Notes: generated by a model from the sequence alone, not told the origin. Shown: positions 47,842 to 57,298, numbered from the stretch's first letter. The stretch is 64,000 nucleotides of DNA from Lunatimonas sp. (GCF_020832325.1 NZ_JAFIEU010000051.1:186001-250000), one strand, 5' to 3'. Made by a program: numbers and translations.

Positions 47842-49242
47842 ATGTCTTCAACTAAATTTGATGTGATCGTAGTGGGCAGTGGTCCGGGCGGATACGTGGC
47901 GGCCATAAGGGCGTCGCAGCTTGGTCTGAAAACCGCGGTGGTGGAAGCCGAATCCCTAGGGGGAATCTGTCTCAACTGGGGCTGTATCCCCACCAAGGCG
48001 CTGATTAAGAGTGCTCAAGTATTTGAATATATCAATCACGCCGAGGAATACGGCATCAAGGTGGAGAATGCCGAAATGAACTTTTCGGATATGATTTCCC
48101 GAAGCCGGGGCGTCGCGGATGGCATGAGTAAAGGGATTCAATTTCTTTTCAAGAAAAATAAAATTGAAAAACTCATGGGCTGGGGAAAAGTACAGCCTGG
48201 TAAAAAGGTGGAGGTGGAAGATCAGGACGGCAAGAAGACCGTTTACAGTGCTGATCACATCATCGTTGCCACCGGAGGCAGGGCGAGAGAGCTACCCAAC
48301 CTAAAAATCGATAATGAAAAGGTCATCGGATACCGCAAGGCCATGACACTGGAGAAAAAGCCTGCGAGCATGGTTGTCGTAGGATCTGGAGCCATCGGTG
48401 TGGAATTTGCCTACGTGTATAGCTCCATCGGCGTGGATGTGACGATCGTGGAGTTTTTGGACCGCATTGTTCCCAACGAAGACGAAGAAGTATCCAAGAC
48501 CTTGGAGAAACTTTATAAGAAGAAAGGCCTCAAAATCATGACCTCTACCGAGGTGACGCAGGTGGATACAAAGGGCAAAGGCTGTAAAGTAACCGTGAAG
48601 TCCAAGGATGGAAAGGAAGAGCAGATCGAATGCGATATCGTACTTTCTGCCGTGGGAGTTGCTTCAAACGTGGAAAACTGCGGATTGGAAGATGTAGGAA
48701 TCCTGGTAGATAAAGGAAAGATAAAGGTAGACGAATACTACCGGACCAATATGCCAGGGTATTATGCCATCGGTGACGTGGTTCCCGGACCGGCGTTGGC
48801 ACACGTGGCCTCTGCGGAAGGAATAATCTGCGTGGAAAAAATCGCCGGACAAGATCCCGAGCCATTGGATTATGGCAATATCCCAGGCTGTACCTACTGC
48901 ATCCCGGAGATTTCTTCCGTGGGCCTCACAGAAGCCAAGGCAAAAGAAGCCGGCTATGAGATCAAAGTGGGTAAATTCCCCTTCTCTGCTTCCGGAAAAG
49001 CATCTGCTGCCGGTGCAAAGGATGGATTCGTAAAGCTGATCTTCGATGCCAAGTACGGCGAACTCTTAGGAGCTCATATGATCGGGGCCAATGTGACGGA
49101 GATGATCGCCGAGATCGTAGCTATCCGTAAGCTGGAAACTACCGGTCATGAGTTGATCAAGACGGTACACCCACACCCCACGATGTCAGAAGCCATCATG
49201 GAGGCGGCAGCCGCAGCATACGACGAGGTGATCCACTTGTAA
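47842..49242 (+). CDS. lpdA: dihydrolipoyl dehydrogenase
   Basis: 466 residues. FAD-binding VVGSGPGGYVAAIRASQ, the redox disulfide Cys43/Cys48 in GGICLNWGCIPTKALIKS, NAD-binding VVVGSGAIGVEFAYVYSSIG, and the active-site base region TVHPHPTMSEAIMEAA near the C-terminus. It reoxidises dihydrolipoamide in pyruvate, 2-oxoglutarate or branched-chain oxo-acid dehydrogenase complexes and in glycine cleavage, passing electrons to NAD+. The gene is monocistronic, with its own promoter and terminator, so it probably serves several complexes. Confidence 0.96.
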   Translation: MSSTKFDVIVVGSGPGGYVAAIRASQLGLKTAVVEAESLGGICLNWGCIPTKALIKSAQVFEYINHAEEYGIKVENAEMNFSDMISRSRGVADGMSKGIQFLFKKNKIEKLMGWGKVQPGKKVEVEDQDGKKTVYSADHIIVATGGRARELPNLKIDNEKVIGYRKAMTLEKKPASMVVVGSGAIGVEFAYVYSSIGVDVTIVEFLDRIVPNEDEEVSKTLEKLYKKKGLKIMTSTEVTQVDTKGKGCKVTVKSKDGKEEQIECDIVLSAVGVASNVENCGLEDVGILVDKGKIKVDEYYRTNMPGYYAIGDVVPGPALAHVASAEGIICVEKIAGQDPEPLDYGNIPGCTYCIPEISSVGLTEAKAKEAGYEIKVGKFPFSASGKASAAGAKDGFVKLIFDAKYGELLGAHMIGANVTEMIAEIVAIRKLETTGHELIKTVHPHPTMSEAIMEAAAAAYDEVIHL

Positions 49243-49268
49243 AGTGAAAAATCTTTTCTATATTTACG

Positions 49269-49301
49269 ACACAGGCTACTTTCCATAGCCTGTGTTTTTT
49301 T
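49269..49301 (+). terminator. intrinsic terminator after lpdA
   Basis: ACACAGGCTA at 49269-49278 and TAGCCTGTGT at 49286-49295 form a 10-bp stem with a 7-base loop, followed by a T-run to 49301. It ends only 14 bases before the next gene's start codon. Confidence 0.93.
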
Positions 49302-49314
49302 ATACCCTAACCGA

Positions 49315-49848
49315 TTGGAAGAACAGGAGATCATAGCGGGCCTTAAAGCCAGAAACCGTAAAACGGTGGAGTATTTGTATGCCAAGTACTCCAGAGCCTT
49401 GTTTGCGGTGATTACACGGATAATCTCTGATAGGGACCTCGCAGAAGAGGTGTTTCACGATGCCTTTATAAAAATTACTGGCAAAATAGATAGCTACGAC
49501 GAAAGTAAAGGGAGGCTATACACCTGGATGGCAAATATTTGTCGCAATGCAGCTATTGACAAAACCCGTTCCAAAGAGTTTTCCGAAAAGCATAAAACCA
49601 ATTCCATCGATGACTTCGTATATGGATTGGAGAGTCAGTCCGGCACTGTTGAGGCCGTGGATGGCATTGGCGTGCGGGAGCTGATGGGCTCGCTGAATGA
49701 CGAATATAAGTTTATTGTAGACTGCGTTTATTTCAAAGGGTACACTCACACAGAAATCTCGGAAGAATTCAACATACCTCTCGGTACGGTGAAGTCCAGA
49801 ATACGTGCGGCTATTAATGCGTTGAAAAAGAAAGTGGATAGAATCTAG
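49315..49848 (+). CDS. ECF-type RNA polymerase sigma factor
   Basis: 177 residues with a TTG start at 49315 (no ATG fits; the frame begins EEQEIIAGLKARNRKTVEYL). Region 2 is seen in DLAEEVFHDAFIKITGKID and RLYTWMANICRNAAIDKTR; region 4 helix-turn-helix in YTHTEISEEFNIPLGTVKSR. The following gene encodes a membrane anti-sigma factor overlapping by one base, so this is a sigma/anti-sigma pair. The pair with an RskA-type partner resembles SigK-type stress sigma factors. It starts right after the lpdA terminator, so its own promoter must overlap that hairpin, or read-through from lpdA supplies basal expression. Confidence 0.92.
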   Translation: MEEQEIIAGLKARNRKTVEYLYAKYSRALFAVITRIISDRDLAEEVFHDAFIKITGKIDSYDESKGRLYTWMANICRNAAIDKTRSKEFSEKHKTNSIDDFVYGLESQSGTVEAVDGIGVRELMGSLNDEYKFIVDCVYFKGYTHTEISEEFNIPLGTVKSRIRAAINALKKKVDRI

Positions 49849-50675
49849 TGGATGTACAGGCCTACATATCGTCAGGAAAATTAGAGCTCTTTTTGCTCGG
49901 GGAACTCTCTGAAAAAGAGCGGGAGGAAGTGCTGGCTATGGCCAAGCAATACCCTGAGGTGCAAGAGGAGCTGGACCAGCTCGAGCAGACCATGTTTGAT
50001 TTTGATTTGCTCTCCTCCCAGCATGAGCCCTCGAAAGAGGTAAAAAACAGCATATTTAAAACGCTGGAAGACGATTTTTTTAAGCAACAAGCCTCCGAGA
50101 CCGCTGCCCCCGAAGTGCCTGTAGAGACGCCCGTCAAAGTTCTGAATCCATGGAAGCAATATGCTGCTGCTGCCTCGTTGATCGCTGTGGTCGCCTTTGC
50201 AGTAGCCTTGTTTTACGCTTTCAGGTACTTCGATGCAGAGCAAAAATACGACACGCTAGTCGCTCAGCAGTCTCAGTTATCCGAAGATCTACGTTCCAAT
50301 CAGGTTCGGTTGGAGTCATTGGATCAGCAAATGGATCAATTACTATCCGGGGATTTTGAGCGGATTTTTATGCGTGGTGAAGGCCTTCCCATGCAGGAAA
50401 ATGCACGTGTGGACGTATTTTGGGATAAAGGCAGCCAAGCTGTGTTTGTATCTGTAAACAACCTGGCAGCAATAGGTCCGGACAGTGACTACCAGCTTTG
50501 GGCGATCGGTTCAGATGGGCCTGTCGGTATAGGATTGGTAAATGCGGGAGAAAAGCTTTCCCTCCAGCAAATGCAGGCAACCGCCGAGGCTGGAGCATTC
50601 GCCATCACCATCGAACCTAAGGGTGGAAGCCCAAGTCCTACGCTGGAAAAACTGGTGGTTTTAGGAGAAGTTTAG
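49848..50675 (+). CDS. RskA-like anti-sigma factor
   Basis: 275 residues; GTG start that overlaps the sigma stop (TAGTG). The cytoplasmic N-terminal part (KLELFLLGELSEKEREEVLA, EVQEELDQLEQ) is a zinc-free anti-sigma domain; one membrane helix (AAASLIAVVAFAVALFYAF, about 105-125) follows, then a coiled stretch (LSEDLRSNQVRLESLDQQMD) and a periplasmic RskA domain (VFWDKGSQAVFVSVNNL, YQLWAIG, FAITIEPKGGSPSPT). It should hold the sigma factor at the membrane and release it on an envelope signal. Confidence 0.92.
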   Translation: MDVQAYISSGKLELFLLGELSEKEREEVLAMAKQYPEVQEELDQLEQTMFDFDLLSSQHEPSKEVKNSIFKTLEDDFFKQQASETAAPEVPVETPVKVLNPWKQYAAAASLIAVVAFAVALFYAFRYFDAEQKYDTLVAQQSQLSEDLRSNQVRLESLDQQMDQLLSGDFERIFMRGEGLPMQENARVDVFWDKGSQAVFVSVNNLAAIGPDSDYQLWAIGSDGPVGIGLVNAGEKLSLQQMQATAEAGAFAITIEPKGGSPSPTLEKLVVLGEV

Positions 50676-50795
50676 CGTATTCACTCCTTGGGACTGCTTT
50701 TATCGGTCCTGTGCAATAAATTGCTTGGCATCCAGAAATGGACTTTTAAGCTTAAGGTGTGCGTATTTGTTTGCTTATCTTATTACTTTTAATCC

Positions 50796-51221
50796 ATGGA
50801 ACTCCAATTATCTACTCCTGCTTTACTGTTTTCTGCCATTACACTCCTGATGTTGGCATATACCAATCGTTTTTTGGCGATGGCGAATTTAATTAGGGGT
50901 CTGCATAAGCAGTATTTGAAAGCACCGGACGAGAAAGTCATCATTGAACAGATCAAAAACCTGAAGAAAAGGGTGAATATGATCAAGAACATGCAGATTT
51001 TTGGGGTACTGAGTTTTTTGCTTTGCGTGGCTTGCATGTTTTTGCTCTATCAGGAGATTAACAAAGCAGCCAATATCGCCTTTATGGCCAGTATGCTAAG
51101 CTTATTGGTGTCCTTGGCCATCAGCCTGTCAGAGATTCATATCTCTACCAATGCGCTTAACCTAGAGTTGTCGGATATGGTGGATGTACTCAGTAAAAAG
51201 GCAGGAAAATCCCGTTTTTAA
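50796..51221 (+). CDS. DUF2721 membrane protein
   Basis: 141 residues with three hydrophobic segments: LSTPALLFSAITLLMLAYTN, IFGVLSFLLCVACMFLLY and FMASMLSLLVSLAISLSEIH. Between the first two lies a charged helix (RGLHKQYLKAPDEK). The pattern and the ending ISLSEIHISTNALNLEL match the DUF2721 family of unknown function. It lies 120 bases after the anti-sigma gene and 27 bases before the threonine aldolase; a functional link is not evident. Confidence 0.85.
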   Translation: MELQLSTPALLFSAITLLMLAYTNRFLAMANLIRGLHKQYLKAPDEKVIIEQIKNLKKRVNMIKNMQIFGVLSFLLCVACMFLLYQEINKAANIAFMASMLSLLVSLAISLSEIHISTNALNLELSDMVDVLSKKAGKSRF

Positions 51222-51248
51222 TACGTTCTAGCACCATTGAAAGATACC

Positions 51249-52268
51249 ATGATTATTGATCTAAGAAGTGATACGCTCACACAGCCCACGTCAGGCATGA
51301 AGGAGGCTATGATGCAGGCGGCCTTGGGCGACGATGTGTTCGGAGAAGATCCCACCGTCAAGCGTTTGGAAGACCGGCTGGCCCAGCTCTTTGGCAAAGA
51401 AGCGGGGTTGTTCTGTCCCTCTGGTACCATGACCAATCAGATTGCGATACGAATCCATACCCGACCTCAGACAGAGGTGATCTGTCATCGGGATTCCCAT
51501 ATCTACCTCTATGAGGGGGGAGGCATTATGGCAAACTCCCATGCCTCGGTGAAGCTACTGGATGGACCTTTTGGAAAGATCGATGCGCAGGCAGTGGCGG
51601 AGGCCATCAATCCGGATGATGACCATGCCCCTGAGTCGATCTTGGTTTCCCTGGAAAACACCATGAATAAAGGGGGTGGCAGTATATACACGTTGGATGA
51701 GGTGCGTCCCATTCGAAAATTATGCCGTGACCGGGGCTTGAAGCTGCATCTCGACGGAGCCCGGATTTTTAATGCGCTGGAAGAATCTGGCGAAAGGCCG
51801 GATGCTTGGGGAGAGCAGTTCGATACGGTGTCCGTCTGCCTCAGTAAGGGGCTGGGTTGCCCGATAGGCTCGGTATTGGTGGGCTCCAAAGAGGCCATCA
51901 AGCAAGGACGAAAGATCCGGAAAGCAATGGGGGGCGGGATGCGTCAGGCAGGGATGTTGGCTGCGGCAGGGCTATACGCATTGGACCATCATATCTCTCG
52001 ACTGGCAGACGATCACCGTCGCGCACAGGGGTTGCTCATGGCGCTGGAGGATCATCCGCTATTTTCGGAAGTGCTGCCGGTTAGAACCAATATCGTGATC
52101 GCACGCCTACGCGGGATGCAGCCAGAGGAAATCTTGGTACGATTGGCCGAGTCGCAAATCAAGGCAGTAAAGTTTGGCAAGGATCTGATACGTTTTGTTA
52201 CGCACCTGGATTTCACCGACGAGATGCTGGAGCAGTTTATTCGACGGCTTGGTGATATGCGTGGCTGA
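51249..52268 (+). CDS. ltaE: low-specificity L-threonine aldolase
   Basis: 339 residues from the ATG at 51249 (MIIDLRSDTLTQPTSGMKEA is the typical N-terminus; a TTG at 51237 would add 4 residues). PLP-dependent fold type I motifs: GDDVFGEDPT, GKEAGLFCPSGTMTNQIAI, HLDGARIFNAL, and the PLP Lys200 in CLSKGLGCPIGS. It cleaves threonine or allo-threonine to glycine and acetaldehyde in the cytoplasm. The gene is probably co-transcribed with DUF2721 upstream, with a 27-base gap. Confidence 0.94.
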   Translation: MIIDLRSDTLTQPTSGMKEAMMQAALGDDVFGEDPTVKRLEDRLAQLFGKEAGLFCPSGTMTNQIAIRIHTRPQTEVICHRDSHIYLYEGGGIMANSHASVKLLDGPFGKIDAQAVAEAINPDDDHAPESILVSLENTMNKGGGSIYTLDEVRPIRKLCRDRGLKLHLDGARIFNALEESGERPDAWGEQFDTVSVCLSKGLGCPIGSVLVGSKEAIKQGRKIRKAMGGGMRQAGMLAAAGLYALDHHISRLADDHRRAQGLLMALEDHPLFSEVLPVRTNIVIARLRGMQPEEILVRLAESQIKAVKFGKDLIRFVTHLDFTDEMLEQFIRRLGDMRG

Positions 52269-52391
52269 GTCGCAAGGAAGTAGAAGGCATAGTGGATCGA
52301 TGTTATTTGGGTGATGGTGATTTGCTCCAAAGGTGAAAAGGATTCAATAAAGGATACACGCTTGACGGGATGGGGGATACCTAGCCATTTT

Positions 52392-52426
52392 TTTGAGATT
52401 TTTTTTGCGGATTCTGTAACTTTTTG
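52392..52426 (+). promoter_or_regulatory. promoter candidate of the second sigma operon
   Basis: TTTG at 52392-52395, a 21-base spacer, then TAACTTTTTG, which is the -7 consensus with one or two extra T. It lies 25 bases before the sigma factor ATG. Confidence 0.35.
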
Positions 52427-52450
52427 CCTACCCGATCCTCATCCTCGTAA

Positions 52451-52939
52451 ATGAAATCATTTTTCGAAAATCAAATCTGGCCGCTTCGGCACAAGCTTTA
52501 CCGTCTTGCTTACCTCTGGGTAAAAGACCGGGACTTGGCCAAAGATATTCTTCAGACGGTTTTCGAAAAAGCACTGGCCAAAGAAGAGGTCCTAGCACAG
52601 GTTCAAAATCCGACGGGCTGGATGGTACGGGCGCTCAAAAATGAATCGCTGCATCAGGTAAAATTACAACGACGAAATTCAGGACTGGAAGGTATAGAGC
52701 TCGCTTACCCTCCTGCGGAAGATGAAGTGCCTGACCCACGGGCCGAATGGGTGCTTCGCTTCGTTCGGTCCTTGCCGGAAAAGCAACGGGAGATATTTCA
52801 CCTGAGAGAAATGGAAGGGCTGACCTATACAGAGATCGCCGATTATTTGGAGGTTCCGGTTGAGCAGGTAAAGGTGAACCTGCATAGAGCCCGTAAGACA
52901 CTGAGGGATTTTCTAAATCAGATACAGCATGGAAAGTAG
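52451..52939 (+). CDS. ECF-type RNA polymerase sigma factor
   Basis: 162 residues. Region 2: LAYLWVKDRDLAKDILQTVF and NPTGWMVRALKNESLHQ; region 4: LPEKQREIFHLREMEGLTYT followed by EIADYLEVPVEQVKVNLHRA. The next gene, overlapping by 11 bases, encodes a small single-span membrane protein in the usual place of an anti-sigma factor, followed by two DUF4252-like proteins, so this sigma factor probably controls its own four-gene operon. Confidence 0.9.
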   Translation: MKSFFENQIWPLRHKLYRLAYLWVKDRDLAKDILQTVFEKALAKEEVLAQVQNPTGWMVRALKNESLHQVKLQRRNSGLEGIELAYPPAEDEVPDPRAEWVLRFVRSLPEKQREIFHLREMEGLTYTEIADYLEVPVEQVKVNLHRARKTLRDFLNQIQHGK

Positions 52940-53369
52940 GTTACAGCAATTGATCGAAAAATACTGGGAAGGAGAAAGCTCGCTGGATGAAGAACGCGAG
53001 TTGAAAGCGCTATTGAACCAAACCGATCAGTACCCAGAACTACGGGATTTTTTAGTTGGAGTTGATCGGATCGCGACACTTGAAACGGATATGAAGTTGC
53101 CCGGTAGGAAAAAAGCGAGCTACTCCTGGTCTGTATACCTGCGTGTAGCCGCGGTATTTCTGGGAGGGATTTTGCTCATTGGATACGGGTTCACCCTAGA
53201 GCGACAGCGACAGCAGGAGGCAGCCTATCTACAAGTGGTAGAGGCTTTTCAGTTGATACAATTTCACATGGCAAAGGGCACCTCCGAGCTGGAGGTAATG
53301 GCGGATTTTCGCCATTTGAACACCGCCGGACAATTATTCAATATTACGGAAACAGGAGAAGAAAAATGA
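52929..53369 (+). CDS. small membrane protein, probable anti-sigma factor
   Basis: 146 residues. A cytoplasmic N-terminal helix-rich part (LQQLIEKYWEGESSLDEERE) resembles the start of many Bacteroidota anti-sigma proteins; one membrane helix lies near 73-92 (RVAAVFLGGILLIGYGFTL); the outer part is short and helical with no known sensor domain. It overlaps the sigma gene by 11 bases and the next gene by 4 bases, which shows tight coupling. Assignment as anti-sigma rests on context and topology, not on a recognised domain. Confidence 0.7.
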   Translation: MESRLQQLIEKYWEGESSLDEERELKALLNQTDQYPELRDFLVGVDRIATLETDMKLPGRKKASYSWSVYLRVAAVFLGGILLIGYGFTLERQRQQEAAYLQVVEAFQLIQFHMAKGTSELEVMADFRHLNTAGQLFNITETGEEK

Positions 53370-53902
53370 AAAAGTTATTGGCAGTATTAGGGTGTTTTAT
53401 GGTGTTTACCGCCGTGCAGGCACAGGACGATGCGATTGAAAAGTTTTTTGGCAACTACCTGGACGACGACCGTTTTTCGCGGGTATTTATCAGTCCCAAA
53501 ATGATGCAGATGGCCGGCGGTTTTTTGAAGTCCGGATCCACTGCAAGTGATCCCGAGGCAAAGGACTTGGGAGAACTTATCTCCAAGGTGAGGGGCATTC
53601 GAATTCTCAGTGGAGAAAACGTGGAGGGGCAGAAGCTCTTCCTGGAGGCAATGAATACATTGAATAAAAACCGGTACGAGGATCTGATGGACGTAGCAGA
53701 TAAGACGTCCAGTACCAAATTTATGATCCGCGAGGAGAATGGCTTGGTAAAGGAACTATTGATGCTGACAGGAAGCAAGGAAAGCTTTACACTGCTTAGT
53801 ATGCTGGGGAGCTTTACCTACAAGGATTTAAATATGTTAGCCGAAAAAACCAACATGCCAGGCATGGATCAATACGGAAAGAGCAAGAACCCAAAGAAAT
53901 AG
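53366..53902 (+). CDS. exported DUF4252-like protein
   Basis: 178 residues with a signal peptide (KKLLAVLGCFMVFTAVQAQ). The mature part has DDDRFSRVFISPKMMQMAGG and LISKVRGIRILSGE, the pattern of DUF4252, a Bacteroidota family of unknown function. It is coupled to the small membrane protein by a 4-base overlap (ATGA) and is followed by a second protein of the same type after 86 bases. Confidence 0.82.
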   Translation: MKKLLAVLGCFMVFTAVQAQDDAIEKFFGNYLDDDRFSRVFISPKMMQMAGGFLKSGSTASDPEAKDLGELISKVRGIRILSGENVEGQKLFLEAMNTLNKNRYEDLMDVADKTSSTKFMIREENGLVKELLMLTGSKESFTLLSMLGSFTYKDLNMLAEKTNMPGMDQYGKSKNPKK

Positions 53903-53988
53903 ATTGGGTCAAAACCATACGTCAACAAATAATCGCTCGTGTGTTCGTTCACATTATTATGAAAAATCAACCTTAAAATGAATAAAAA

Positions 53989-54459
53989 ATGAAAAAGCTA
54001 TTGCTGTTAATGCTGGCCTTTACCTATATGCAAATCGGGTTTTGCCAAAGCAAAAGTGTGGAAGCCTTGTACCAAAAGTATAAGTCCAGTGAAGACTTTT
54101 TTCACTTGGATCTGGGGGGAAACTTTCTCGGCCTGGCCAAGTCATTTAACGTCAAGATGAATGAATCGGACCAGAAAAAGATCAGCCAGTCCATGGAAAA
54201 GATTCGTCTATTCAAGATCCCTGGTTCCATGGAGACGTCGTCAAATGAGTTCAATGCGCTAAAGAGGTCGTTGGAAAAAGAGCGTTTTGAGTTGATGATG
54301 GAGGCCGGTAAGCGCAGTGAGGGCGTTCTTATCTATGGAAAGGGAGGCTCCAGCATCAAGGATATCGTACTTCTTGTCAGGGATGAAAAGGGGGAACTGA
54401 TGGTGATCGAGGCGGTAGGAGATTTCGATCCCGGATTGGTTTCCGGCCTTGGGAAATAG
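53989..54459 (+). CDS. second exported DUF4252-like protein
   Basis: 156 residues with a signal peptide (KKLLLLMLAFTYMQIGFCQ). The mature protein shares the layout of the preceding gene: YQKYKSSEDFFHLDLGGNFL, a predicted helix, then KIRLFKIPG and an alpha-beta C-terminal part (VLLVRDEKGELMVIEAVGD). Sequence identity to its neighbour looks modest, so the duplication is old or the two arrived separately. It closes the sigma-anti-sigma-DUF4252-DUF4252 operon. Confidence 0.8.
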   Translation: MKKLLLLMLAFTYMQIGFCQSKSVEALYQKYKSSEDFFHLDLGGNFLGLAKSFNVKMNESDQKKISQSMEKIRLFKIPGSMETSSNEFNALKRSLEKERFELMMEAGKRSEGVLIYGKGGSSIKDIVLLVRDEKGELMVIEAVGDFDPGLVSGLGK

Positions 54460-54522
54460 AAGGCAACAGGGGCGTTGGTGCGGCAGTTGGTATCCGTCTT
54501 CTTTTTGTCGTAATTTGGCAGG

Positions 54523-55785
54523 ATGAATGCTACGCCACTTGCCGAGCGTATGAGACCTTCCAAGTTGGAGGAACTCATCGGCCAAGATCACCTTTCTTCA
54601 CCCAAGTCATACCTATACCGGGCCATAAAGGCTGGGAACGTCCCATCGCTGATCCTCTGGGGCCCTCCGGGTGTAGGGAAAACAACCATTGCCAATATTA
54701 TCGCCAATGAGGTGAAGGCTCCCTTTTATACCCTTAGTGCAATCAGTGCGGGGGTGAAGGATATCAGGGAGGTCATCGAAAAAGCCCGTTTTCAGCAAGG
54801 AGTGGTGCTTTTTATCGACGAGATCCATCGCTTCAATAAGTCCCAGCAGGATGCACTCTTGGGGGCGGTGGAAAAAGGAATCATTCGTTTAATCGGTGCC
54901 ACTACGGAAAACCCATCTTTTGAGGTTAACGCTGCTTTGCTTTCCCGGTGTCAGGTTTTTACATTGAATGCGCTCGGCAGGTCTGAGTTGGATGCGATGA
55001 TACAGCAAGCCCTGTCCAAGGATGAAGTGCTGAAGAAGATACGGGTTGATCTGCGGGAAACCGATGCCCTGCTGCGTATTTCGGGTGGAGACGGGAGAAA
55101 GCTCCTCAACCTGCTGGAGATTGTCTTGGAAGGTATAGGAGGAGATCCTGTGGAGGTTACAGACGAAAAAGTGATGGCGATTGCCCAGCAAAAAGTGGCA
55201 CTTTACGATAAGTCCGGTGAGCAACATTACGACATCATATCTGCTTTTATCAAATCCATCCGTGGATCCGATCCCAATGCCGCGGTCTATTGGCTGGCAA
55301 GGATGATAGAAGGGGGTGAAGACGTGAAATTTATCGCTAGGCGATTGATCATTTTGGCCTCGGAAGATATCGGCAATGCCAATCCCAATGCCCTATTATT
55401 GGCGACCAATTGCTTTCAGGCGGTCAATGTGATCGGCTATCCGGAAGCCCGGATCATATTGTCCCAATGTGTGACCTATCTCGCTTCCTCACCAAAGTCA
55501 AATGCCAGCTACTTGGCCATCAATCAGGCCCAGGCCCTTGTCCGGCAGCAGGGCGATCTGTCCGTCCCTTTGCACCTGCGCAACGCTCCGACCAAACTGA
55601 TGAAGGACTTGAACTATGGTAAGGAATACAAGTATTCCCATGACTATGCAGACAACTTCATCAGCCAGGAATATATGCCCGATGAACTGAAAAATGCCAA
55701 ATTGTACGATCCCGGCGCCAATCCCCGGGAAAATGAACTCCGTAGGCACCTCCAAAAGCTGTGGGGTAAGAAATACGGGTATTGA
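54523..55785 (+). CDS. rarA: replication-associated recombination protein A (AAA+ ATPase)
   Basis: 420 residues. Walker A GPPGVGKT at 47-54, Walker [20 protein letters not shown], sensor 1 [11 protein letters not shown], and arginine-finger region LLSRCQVF. The C-terminal half contains the MgsA/RarA tetramerisation part ([32 protein letters not shown]). It acts at stalled replication forks with the clamp loader and SSB. The N-terminus [19 protein letters not shown] is typical of the family. A single gene followed by an intrinsic terminator. Confidence 0.95.
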   Translation: MNATPLAERMRPSKLEELIGQDHLSSPKSYLYRAIKAGNVPSLILWGPPGVGKTTIANIIANEVKAPFYTLSAISAGVKDIREVIEKARFQQGVVLFIDEIHRFNKSQQDALLGAVEKGIIRLIGATTENPSFEVNAALLSRCQVFTLNALGRSELDAMIQQALSKDEVLKKIRVDLRETDALLRISGGDGRKLLNLLEIVLEGIGGDPVEVTDEKVMAIAQQKVALYDKSGEQHYDIISAFIKSIRGSDPNAAVYWLARMIEGGEDVKFIARRLIILASEDIGNANPNALLLATNCFQAVNVIGYPEARIILSQCVTYLASSPKSNASYLAINQAQALVRQQGDLSVPLHLRNAPTKLMKDLNYGKEYKYSHDYADNFISQEYMPDELKNAKLYDPGANPRENELRRHLQKLWGKKYGY

Positions 55786-55809
55786 GTATGGGTAGCTTTT
55801 TTTGGGAGT

Positions 55810-55844
55810 AGGGATTCAGGTGGGTGGAAATCCCTTTTTGTTTT
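55810..55844 (+). terminator. intrinsic terminator after rarA
   Basis: AGGGATT at 55810-55816 and AATCCCT at 55829-55835 with a 12-base loop, followed by T-rich sequence (TTTTGTTTT). Confidence 0.75.
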
Positions 55845-55967
55845 AGATCAATGGAGGAAGTATTCTCCTGAAAAACCACTATTTTTAGTATAATTTGCGT
55901 AAAGATTTGCAAGGACTATTTAAGACTAGTATTTTAGGAGGTATTCTGTCCAAACGTAGTCAATCCA

Positions 55968-57134
55968 ATGGTTATAGCGCCACACCAACACAGGGAACAG
56001 CTCCTTCTTTTTTTTTCCCTACTCGCATTCATTGTGGGGTTTGTTGGTTGCGGACCTAGGGACACCTCCGGATCCAGTGAGCGGGAATTTTATGTGTTGG
56101 AGAAAGTAGACTCGTTTTCCGTCCATCGGGAGACGGACCTACGTATATTGGACTTTCATCCAGAAAAAAAGCAGTTCTTGGCCGTCGATAAGCTTACAGG
56201 CGAGTTTTTGCTGCTAGATGATAGGGGAAGACTGATAGAAGAGGTAAGCAGGCGGGGAGAGGGTCCCCATGAATATTCGTCCAATCTCTTGGCACTGTCC
56301 TTTAACCAGGAAAGCGGGGGCTATCTCGCACAGAGTTCCAGGGAGCAAATCCATTACAATGAAGCCTGGGAGGTTGCAAATCGCATACGTTTTTCTTCCT
56401 ATGCCGGGATTAATTTTTATACCGGTCCTAGGTATGCCGTTCCTTCTTACCAGCTTTCGTCCACATCAGATCCCTATTTTTTCACCAGTTTTTTTACAGG
56501 GGTTGGTGTAGGTATGGGAGAGGACCTTCCAGAAGAAATCGCTTTGAATTTGATTGAGCAATATAACCCCGAAAAAGGGGAATTGGAGTGGGTAATGCCG
56601 TACGATATGGCATTTTTGCCGCATTTCGAAGTAGATGAAACGCGCAAGGATGTCCGTCCTGTCCCAGTGTACCACTTAAATAGTAAATCGAGAAGGCTTT
56701 ACCTTACCTTTCACCGGTCTAATCAGGTAGGCGTATACGATCTTTCCCGGGATTTTTTACTATTGGAGCGGATGGAGTTTTCGCATCATTCCTTTTCGGC
56801 GGTAAGTAATGCAAGGAATGTGGGCCTGTTCCAATTTGATGAGGAGACAATGGCTATACTTTATTTCCGCGGACTTCCGGAACCGACTGCGGCCGTGCGA
56901 AAGGAATCGGATCCGGATTATTATCCACTGATGGACGCATCCCTTTACTATTTCATACTCCTTGATAGCGGGAACCAACTTGGAAAAGAAGTGCCATTTC
57001 CGGTGAAATGCGACGCATTGGAGGAAAAACTTCTCCTGCCCGGAGGGAGGCTTTTGCTTCGTGAAAGGCATGCCGGCGACGTGGAGCCGGAAGAGCATGT
57101 ATATTTTATTTATGAATTGAAGCCCAGCAGGTAG
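55968..57134 (+). CDS. beta-propeller-like lipoprotein (DUF4221/6-bladed type)
   Basis: 388 residues. A signal ends in FVGC, giving lipidation near residue 28. The mature protein shows repeated strands with turn residues: ILDFHPEKKQFLAVDKLTGE, LLDDRGRLIEEVSRRGEGPH, YLTFHRSNQVGVYDLSRDF. The phrase GEGPHEY is the usual mark of Bacteroidota six-bladed propeller lipoproteins. Probably a surface or periplasmic binding protein; no enzyme motif is seen. A related gene follows after 164 bases on the same strand. Confidence 0.75.
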   Translation: MVIAPHQHREQLLLFFSLLAFIVGFVGCGPRDTSGSSEREFYVLEKVDSFSVHRETDLRILDFHPEKKQFLAVDKLTGEFLLLDDRGRLIEEVSRRGEGPHEYSSNLLALSFNQESGGYLAQSSREQIHYNEAWEVANRIRFSSYAGINFYTGPRYAVPSYQLSSTSDPYFFTSFFTGVGVGMGEDLPEEIALNLIEQYNPEKGELEWVMPYDMAFLPHFEVDETRKDVRPVPVYHLNSKSRRLYLTFHRSNQVGVYDLSRDFLLLERMEFSHHSFSAVSNARNVGLFQFDEETMAILYFRGLPEPTAAVRKESDPDYYPLMDASLYYFILLDSGNQLGKEVPFPVKCDALEEKLLLPGGRLLLRERHAGDVEPEEHVYFIYELKPSR

Positions 57135-57298
57135 GCGGTTTGGAATTTCCCGCTTTTGTTTTGATTTGTTGCATTTCCCAACAGAATGAAAAAATCGAGC
57201 ACAACACAAGCGGAAAATGACCGGACTGGCCTTTCCCAGGTTGATGTTTTAACCTTTTTTAAATAGCCGAGTAAACCATTATAGCATACTTTTATCCC

